Shown in pieces: positions 55,035 to 60,193 of a stretch of 60,193 nucleotides of DNA. Positions within the stretch are counted from its first letter, which is position 1. Every line of letters begins with the position of its first letter. This DNA comes from Paraburkholderia domus (GTDB lineage Bacteria > Pseudomonadota > Gammaproteobacteria > Burkholderiales > Burkholderiaceae). The notes beneath the pieces are model-generated. The model worked only from the letters and a program-made list of their open reading frames with translations, ran no database searches and had not been told where the DNA came from. The DNA is taken from positions 1 through 60,193 of the forward strand of contig NZ_CAJNAT010000038.1 in the NCBI RefSeq assembly GCF_905220705.1, given 5' to 3'. The position numbers and the translations under genes were made by a program.

Positions 55035-56716
55035 ACGAGATCGAATTTCCCGCCGACAGGATCGACTACCGCGAACGCGACGCGGCCAATGCCGACGATG
55101 CGTCGACCATCCGCGCGCGCGTCACGCCGCCGGCGAACGACCCGGACGCGGGCGCCGTGCCCGGCCCTCCGGAAACGCCGGTCGATGACGCAACCGAAGC
55201 GCGCCTGAAGAAGATCCGCGAGGCCGATCGGGAGAAGGTCGGGAAGCTGCTCAAGCGCGACTTATCGACCAACTCAGCGACCAACCCAACGACCAGCACA
55301 GCCACCGACGAGGCGGTGAAGCCGGCCGCCGGCACCGGCAAGCCGCTCGGGAAGAAGGGCGAAGGGGCGGAGAACAGCATCCGCCCGAAACCGATTTTCG
55401 ATCGGAGCGGTTACGACGTGCCGAAGTCGGTGGCCAATCAGTATGTCGCGCATGAGGGCAAGTTTCTCGATCGCAAGAGTGAGACCGTCCACTTCGAGGA
55501 CAAGGGCCGCTCGCTGTCGACGGCAAGCGAGGACCGCGACGTGATCGCGCATATGGTTGAAGTTGCGAAGGCGAAGAACTGGGGTGAGCTGCAGCTCAAG
55601 GGCAGCGAGGAGTTTCGTCGGCAGGCGTGGATCGCGGCCGAGCTCGCCGGCGTGCCGACGCGTGGCTTCAAACCCGGTGCGCAGGATCGCGCCGTACTGA
55701 CCGCTGCGCGCGAGGCAATGCGCATTGGCGCGGGCGACAAATCCGGTGCGGCGGACAAGGCGCGCACGAATGAGATGGAGGCAGCAGACGCAGTGGGGCA
55801 AAAGCCCGCCGTGCCGGATGCTGCGAAACCAGCCACTCCGGCACGTGAAAACACTGCGTCCGGAGGCAACCCGACGATCGCTACGCAGCCGTCTGCAGCA
55901 GCGCCGGCGAGCCCCGTTCAGGGGACGCCAAAGCCGGCCGGTGTCACGGCGGGGGTGATGGTGGCACACGGGCCCGCTCCGTTCAACCACGACGATAAGC
56001 AGAACGACAGCTACTACGCGACCGTGCGGACAGAGGGTGGCGAGCGCACCGTGTGGGGGCTGGACCTCGAACGCGCGATCGGCGAAAGCGGTGTGCAGCC
56101 CGGTCAGCGGATCGAGCTGGAAAAGGGCGGCAGCAAGACGGTAACAGCGCAGAAGCGCCAGTTCGACGAGAAGGGTGCCGAACTCGCTCCGAAGTCAGTC
56201 GAGAGCCGGCGTATCGAATGGCTGGTGTTCTCGCCCGACGTGCCGGGCCTGCCCACGCGCGAGCAGCGCGAAGCGCTGGCCAGCGCGCGCCGCGAAACCG
56301 ATGAGCGCCGACAGATCAATGAGGCACGCGAGCGGTTCCTGAGCGGAGACTGGAAATACTCGAAGGAACAGCAGAAGACGCTCGATGAAGCACGCGAGCG
56401 CATCAAGGCGCAGGCCGCGCGCGAGGTGCTGCGTGACGAGATCAAGGGTCTGCCGGAGCAGCAGCAGGAGAAGCTGATGGGGGAGTTCGAAAGCGCCGTG
56501 GCCGAGGCGCGCGCAGCTAACCGGCCACTGGACGTGCCCATGCCTCAGGTAAGCGAAGCAACGATCGAGGCCGTGCGTGGGCAGATCGAGCTGGAGCAGC
56601 GCGGCCAGGCTCACGCAGCACAGCAGGCCACCCAACAGGCGACGCCGGAGCGCGGACAGGATCTGCAGTCGCAGACCGCCGAACACGACGGGCCGACCTT
56701 CGAGTTGGAGCCATAG
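55031..56716 (+). CDS. LPD7-domain, relaxase-tail-like conjugation protein without relaxase domain
   Basis: The 561-residue protein has an LPD7-like domain (about residues 120-235: YDVPKSVANQYVAHEGKFL through FRRQAWIAAELAGV). Further on it has a TraI/TraC-like beta domain (YYATVRTEGGERTVWGLDLERA, about 335-400). Both occur in the C-terminal half of IncP-type relaxases. The catalytic relaxase domain, with its Tyr and His triad, is missing. A long low-complexity linker and Gln/Ala-rich tail are present. It may assist a relaxase encoded elsewhere. Confidence 0.75.
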   Translation: MNEIEFPADRIDYRERDAANADDASTIRARVTPPANDPDAGAVPGPPETPVDDATEARLKKIREADREKVGKLLKRDLSTNSATNPTTSTATDEAVKPAAGTGKPLGKKGEGAENSIRPKPIFDRSGYDVPKSVANQYVAHEGKFLDRKSETVHFEDKGRSLSTASEDRDVIAHMVEVAKAKNWGELQLKGSEEFRRQAWIAAELAGVPTRGFKPGAQDRAVLTAAREAMRIGAGDKSGAADKARTNEMEAADAVGQKPAVPDAAKPATPARENTASGGNPTIATQPSAAAPASPVQGTPKPAGVTAGVMVAHGPAPFNHDDKQNDSYYATVRTEGGERTVWGLDLERAIGESGVQPGQRIELEKGGSKTVTAQKRQFDEKGAELAPKSVESRRIEWLVFSPDVPGLPTREQREALASARRETDERRQINEARERFLSGDWKYSKEQQKTLDEARERIKAQAAREVLRDEIKGLPEQQQEKLMGEFESAVAEARAANRPLDVPMPQVSEATIEAVRGQIELEQRGQAHAAQQATQQATPERGQDLQSQTAEHDGPTFELEP

Positions 56717-56788
56717 CGCGACGACATCAGTTGGCCGCGATCGCTTCGCGACCGTCATCGTCAAATCGGACAACAGGAGTAAACCATC

Positions 56789-57502
56789 ATGAAGATCGCG
56801 GTAATCAACTTCTCGGGCAACGTCGGCAAGAGCACCGTTGCACATCACCTTCTCGCGCCACGGCTGGAGGGTGCCCAGGTGATTCCGGTCGAGTCGATCA
56901 ACTCGGACGACAGCGAAAAAGGATCGGCGATGCGTGGGAAGGAGTTTGGGGAACTGCAGGACAAACTCATGACCTTGCGGCATGCTGTGGTCGATATCGG
57001 GGCATCGAATGTCGAAGACTTTGTCTCGCTGATGCGTGACTATCACGGTTCTCACGAAGACTTCGATGCCTTCGTGGTACCGACCGTTCCTGCGCTTAAA
57101 CAACAGGTCGACACAATTTCGACATTGCGCGCACTCACCGGAGAAATCGGTGTGCCGGCAAACCGCGTTCGCGTCGTGTTTAACACGGTCAACCCGAAAG
57201 ACGACGTGTCAAAGATTTTCTCGAAAATTTTCGACTACTACGCGGAAAACCGCAATTTCGTCTTGAATCGCGAAGCGGTGATCTATGAGAACCCTATCTA
57301 CGAAAAGATCAAGGCTTTCGATCGCTCCATCGTCGATATTCGCAACGATCCGACCGACTATGTCGCGATGAACGCCGAAGCAATGGAGAGCGGGGAGCCC
57401 GAGGAACATCTTGCACAGATTCGCCAACTGGTTGCAATCAAACGTCTGGCCACACGGGTAACGACCGAACTGGACGCAGTCTTCAAACTTGTGGTGCATT
57501 GA
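56789..57502 (+). CDS. stbB: StbB-like ParA-family ATPase
   Basis: The 237-residue protein starts MKIAVINFSGNVGKSTVAHHLL, a deviant ParA/MinD Walker A, with VVDIGASNVEDFVSLM further on. In R388, StbB works with StbA and StbC in plasmid stability and conjugation. AGGAGTAAACC precedes the ATG. StbC-like protein follows with a one-base overlap; no stbA is visible. Confidence 0.75.
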   Translation: MKIAVINFSGNVGKSTVAHHLLAPRLEGAQVIPVESINSDDSEKGSAMRGKEFGELQDKLMTLRHAVVDIGASNVEDFVSLMRDYHGSHEDFDAFVVPTVPALKQQVDTISTLRALTGEIGVPANRVRVVFNTVNPKDDVSKIFSKIFDYYAENRNFVLNREAVIYENPIYEKIKAFDRSIVDIRNDPTDYVAMNAEAMESGEPEEHLAQIRQLVAIKRLATRVTTELDAVFKLVVH

Positions 57503-57954
57503 TGGGTGCATCGGACGATTCGATCCGCGAGGAACTGATCGGCGCAGTACTGGGTGAGCTATCGCTGCTACGACGGGACGTGAAGGGTCTGTCCCAACTG
57601 CTCGATACCACGGGTAAGCAGTTCAAGGACGACGGTGAACTTACGCTGCTGCGCTTCACATCCCGCTACGAGCAGTTCCTCAACCAGTTCACAGCATCGA
57701 GCACCGATGTGCTGGCCGAAGCGGGACGGTTTTCAGAGGCCCGCGATCAACTGCTTGGCGAGATCTCGCTCAGGCAGTACGACGAAGCCAACGGACGAAG
57801 CCGCGATCTGCTGCGCGAGGTCTTGCGCGAAGAGCGCGGCCGCGGTCGTGTTATCGGGCGAATCGAACTGACCGCATGGACCGTATGCGCCACGCTTGGC
57901 TCCGCGGCGCTCACAGTCGGAGCCCTTGCGGCACTGCGCCTTCTGGCCACTTGA
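57502..57954 (+). CDS. stbC: StbC-like membrane-tail protein
   Basis: The 150-residue protein is mostly coiled-coil-like, with a single C-terminal membrane helix (about residues 125-148). The layout and position after StbB match StbC-type proteins of plasmids such as R388. The start shares one base with the stbB stop (TGATG). Confidence 0.6.
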   Translation: MGASDDSIREELIGAVLGELSLLRRDVKGLSQLLDTTGKQFKDDGELTLLRFTSRYEQFLNQFTASSTDVLAEAGRFSEARDQLLGEISLRQYDEANGRSRDLLREVLREERGRGRVIGRIELTAWTVCATLGSAALTVGALAALRLLAT

Positions 57955-57965
57955 CAGGAGATCTC

Positions 57966-58280
57966 ATGAAACGACTGATCGCAATATTAATTTGCGGCGC
58001 GTTCGTCACCCAGACGGTGGCGCTGGCCGACGACGACAACCCGTCCGCCTGCGGTGCCGTCCTGTGTCTCGCCGGCCTGATCGCCGGTGGAAGTGCCGGC
58101 GGGGACTGCAAAAACTATATGATGGGTTACTTTTCCATCGTGAAATTTCACCACGGTCACTTCGATGAGACCGGCACATCGAATGCCCGTAGCGATTTCA
58201 CGAACCAGTGCCAGAGCGTTGGACCGGATACGAAGAAAGGTGTGAACGACAGGTATGGAAACGTTCAATCTGGATCGTGA
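57966..58280 (+). CDS. trbM: TrbM-like exported conjugation protein
   Basis: The 104-residue protein has a signal peptide ending VALADD and the TrbM/KikA strings CGAVLCLAGLIAGG, GGDCKNYMMGYFSI and NARSDFTNQCQ with conserved cysteines. TrbM-type periplasmic proteins support conjugation. AGGAG precedes the ATG at 57966. It closes the conjugation locus. Confidence 0.8.
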   Translation: MKRLIAILICGAFVTQTVALADDDNPSACGAVLCLAGLIAGGSAGGDCKNYMMGYFSIVKFHHGHFDETGTSNARSDFTNQCQSVGPDTKKGVNDRYGNVQSGS

Positions 58281-58366
58281 CGCGCAGCCGCTCTCTCAGG
58301 GTAGGGGTAAGGATTCGTGCTATTTTGCGTAACATCGCCCGGCAAGGCTTGTTGCTCACCAGACCC

Positions 58367-58831
58367 CTATTGCGAGAGGTAGACCTCGACCGACCGCAAT
58401 ATATCGATCACGTCTGCGGCACCCACGAAATCAAAGAGAACCGGCCCGGTCAGGTTGGGCGTAATCTCATACACGGTTCCCATCGGGTTCTTCGCGGCGG
58501 CATTGCCGTTGTGGGCCAGATGCTTCGCCAAGCGTTTCTTACCATCGTCGGTGATATTGAACGTGTTGGCGTGGGCGATGCCATTGCGCAAGTGATAGAC
58601 CAATTCAAGGATCGGTGCCCAGTCAAAGTACCGGTGATCGCCGAGTTCATCCCCCAGCATCAATAGCGCGCCCATAGCCCAAGTGCGAAGGAAGTGCCTT
58701 TGGAGGTCTTGATCCTCGCGAAGCAAGTCGAGATAGAACCGGAGATCGAGAGTGTGAAACGTGCCGTCCTTTCGATTGATCTCCCCCGTCTGACTTCCGC
58801 CCAAAACCTTCGCGGGCGGCAGCGAATTCAT
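58367..58831 (-). CDS. HEPN-like domain protein
   Basis: The 154-residue helical protein contains LVYHLRNGIAHANTF near residue 80, an R-N-x-x-x-H (Rx4-6H) motif typical of HEPN ribonucleases, and resembles uncharacterised HEPN proteins of plasmids. No MNT-type antitoxin is beside it. It lies outside the conjugation operon on the opposite strand, next to the miniature element. Confidence 0.55.
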   Translation of the reverse strand: MNSLPPAKVLGGSQTGEINRKDGTFHTLDLRFYLDLLREDQDLQRHFLRTWAMGALLMLGDELGDHRYFDWAPILELVYHLRNGIAHANTFNITDDGKKRLAKHLAHNGNAAAKNPMGTVYEITPNLTGPVLFDFVGAADVIDILRSVEVYLSQ

Positions 58832-58866
58832 AGACAGCGGATTGACGGCAACGAAGTGTGCTACCA

Positions 58867-59051
58867 GGGGTCCCCTCAGGATTCGGATTTTTGCGTACGC
58901 CAGCGAGCTGGAAAGCCTTACGGCGCAAGGCTCGGTGCCTATTATGCATTCGGCAATTAGACGGCCTTTTGTCGCCGCGGCTAAATTATTGATTCGCTTG
59001 ATTGTGCGGCGCGGCTATGGTGCTTAAAAAGCCGAATCCTGAGGGGACCCC
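58867..59051. mobile_element. 185-bp miniature inverted-repeat element with Tn3-like ends
   Basis: The ends are perfect 20-bp inverted repeats starting GGGGTCCCCTCAGGATTCGG (left, 58867-58886) with the reverse complement at 59032-59051. The similarity extends to about 26 bases with one mismatch, and weaker matches to Tn3-family ends (ACGCxxAG-like) reach about 38 bases. No transposase fits inside. The 5-base flanks (TACCA and GTGAG) do not form a target duplication. This fits a TIME-type Tn3-derived miniature element. Confidence 0.68.
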
Positions 59052-59095
59052 GTGAGACGCCTGACAGATTGATATCCGCTTGTCTGGTCTAAGTT

Positions 59096-59770
59096 TCAGG
59101 CGCTTAGCGCCTGATTGAACGGTTGCGCGTCAGCTCGCCGACCAACCGTGGGCTCCGTTCGACGCTCGAGCGACGCCTTGCGCTTTTCTTCAGCGTTCGC
59201 GATGAAGTCGGACAGTTCGCGCTCCATGGCTGAATCTTTGGCGCCCGGCTTCCACGTCGCAGCTCCGTGCCGCCGGCGCGTGGTCCGAGCAAGTGCTAAC
59301 GCTGCCATCGCAGCCTTTGCACATTCGTATTCAACCTGGCCACAAAGGTCGATCGGCTCACCGAATTCGCGGAACGCTTCCACATACTCCCGCGCGGCGT
59401 ACACCGTTGCCGGGTACTCGCGCAGCTCAGAGATAACTTTGCGGCTCAGGACGTGCCAGTGAAGCTTGTCTGGATAGGCAAAGACGGGGATGGACACGCC
59501 CTTGCTGGCTTCGCGGCTCATAGGGCCGACCGGCTCCGATGCCGCCCAAGCGGCCTTATGCATCATTGTCCGACAGGTTCGAGCGTAGCTTTCCAAGGAT
59601 AACGCAAGTTCCAATGCAGTGTCGCGTCGCTGACGCTTGCGCTCTCTGGCATCCCTTGCTGAGATCCACGCGAGCGTTATGACAGAGCCGACTGCCCCTG
59701 ACGCCAGCGCCAAAATCATCGGAGTGTTCCAGCCAAGTCGCTGGAGATATTCAAGCCATTCCTGCTGCAT
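59096..59770 (-). CDS. Membrane-anchored protein of unknown function (224 aa)
   Basis: The protein starts MQQEWLEYLQRLGWNTPMILALASGAVGSVITLAW, one membrane helix, then a helical cytosolic region with Arg-rich turns and a basic C-terminus. The frame is open upstream but the ATG at 59770 fits the hydrophobic start. No family is recognised. It begins just beyond the miniature element. Confidence 0.6.
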   Translation of the reverse strand: MQQEWLEYLQRLGWNTPMILALASGAVGSVITLAWISARDARERKRQRRDTALELALSLESYARTCRTMMHKAAWAASEPVGPMSREASKGVSIPVFAYPDKLHWHVLSRKVISELREYPATVYAAREYVEAFREFGEPIDLCGQVEYECAKAAMAALALARTTRRRHGAATWKPGAKDSAMERELSDFIANAEEKRKASLERRTEPTVGRRADAQPFNQALSA

Positions 59771-60193
59771 ACGATGCGCCTCGGAGAAAGAGGTGCATAG
59801 AGTATAAGCAATCGTTTGCGGAGTATTCAGAGCAAAAAATGCGGCGTGTGTTTTCGCCACAAACGCTTGAATGGGGAGGTGCGCATCTTGACAGACCGTG
59901 CCGAACCAGGGCACTCGTCGGCCCAACACCAGGAGAGGGGGCGTCAAAAGTTTCAGGCCGGTTCGCTTCTTAAGCGGACGGGTAGCGACGTTCGTCCGAA
60001 CGAAGGCAATGTGTCCGCGTGCTGCCGCTCTTGGCAAGCTAGCACCGTTCGATCGCTAGACGATCGGCAAGGTTCGGCCATGGGACTGATATGACTTTCC
60101 GTGTCAATCGGGATCGGTTTTCGTCGCTTTCGTTCCATAGGCGCGAGAATTTCCTGAGGGCGGCGTAGCAGTAAGTCTCGACGGTGGATCGCA
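59771..60193. other. Right-edge stretch without a supported gene
   Basis: The frames here lack ribosome sites and known motifs. One plus-strand frame (59816-60094) has an odd Arg/Ser-rich composition and may be a gene remnant. Confidence 0.35.

Noticed and set aside
59816..60094. A plus-strand frame of 92 aa near the right edge.
   Set aside because: No ribosome site or recognisable domain; Arg/Ser-rich composition suggests a remnant or chance frame.

Overview
The window reads as DNA of a beta-proteobacterium of the Burkholderiaceae, most likely Paraburkholderia, Caballeronia or a relative. The reasons are GC-rich codon use, an imuA-imuB-dnaE2 mutagenesis cassette with an SRAP peptidase, small proteins of Burkholderiales type (DUF3717 and others), and fluoride-responsive genes typical of that group. 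Chromosome and megaplasmid cannot be separated from the sequence. A complete conjugation locus with StbB/StbC-like genes makes a plasmid or an integrative element plausible.

Region 1 (1-8.6 kb, mostly minus strand) is an SOS block: a frameshifted SRAP gene, dnaE2, imuB and imuA behind a perfect LexA box. It is followed by an mgtC-like gene and a NUDIX hydrolase.

Region 2 (9.6-28.06 kb) is a fluoride-response island. It carries five fluoride (crcB-motif) riboswitches, four on the plus strand and one on the minus strand. They precede (i) two MutS-like ATPases, (ii) an unrecognised cysteine-containing protein on the minus strand, (iii) a DUF190 protein, enolase (a classical fluoride target) and a second DUF190 protein, (iv) a six-gene complex-I/Hyf-like membrane complex whose large subunit lacks the [NiFe] cysteines, and (v) a CLC-type fluoride exporter, a third DUF190 protein, a small membrane protein and an MFS carrier. 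This looks like a regulon that exports fluoride, replaces a fluoride-sensitive enzyme, and perhaps rebuilds ion gradients.

Region 3 (28.5-40.3 kb) begins with what I recognise as a gamma-mobile-trio recombination module: gmtY (frameshifted), gmtZ, an extra 63-aa ORF and gmtX. Cargo follows: a gene behind a second perfect LexA box, small secreted and cytosolic proteins, a 2-selenouridine synthase, a helix-turn-helix protein, a LuxR-type regulator joined to an AlkB-like membrane di-iron enzyme, and two divergent ribbon-helix-helix regulators with repeated operator-like boxes.

Region 4 (40.4-58.3 kb) is a VirB/VirD4-type conjugation locus, virB1 to virB11 in order with several small insertions. 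It continues with a coupling protein split into a membrane ORF and an ATPase ORF, a relaxase-tail-like LPD7 protein, StbB/StbC-like proteins and a TrbM-like protein. No relaxase domain is visible.

Region 5 (58.3 kb to the end) holds a HEPN-like protein, a 185-bp miniature element with Tn3-like ends, and a membrane protein.

Five genes are broken by single-base indels in short G or C runs (SRAP, a 116-aa membrane protein, the MFS carrier, gmtY and the AlkB-like gene). A sixth A-run indel would fuse the two VirD4 halves. The pattern suggests residual base-calling errors at least as much as true gene decay.
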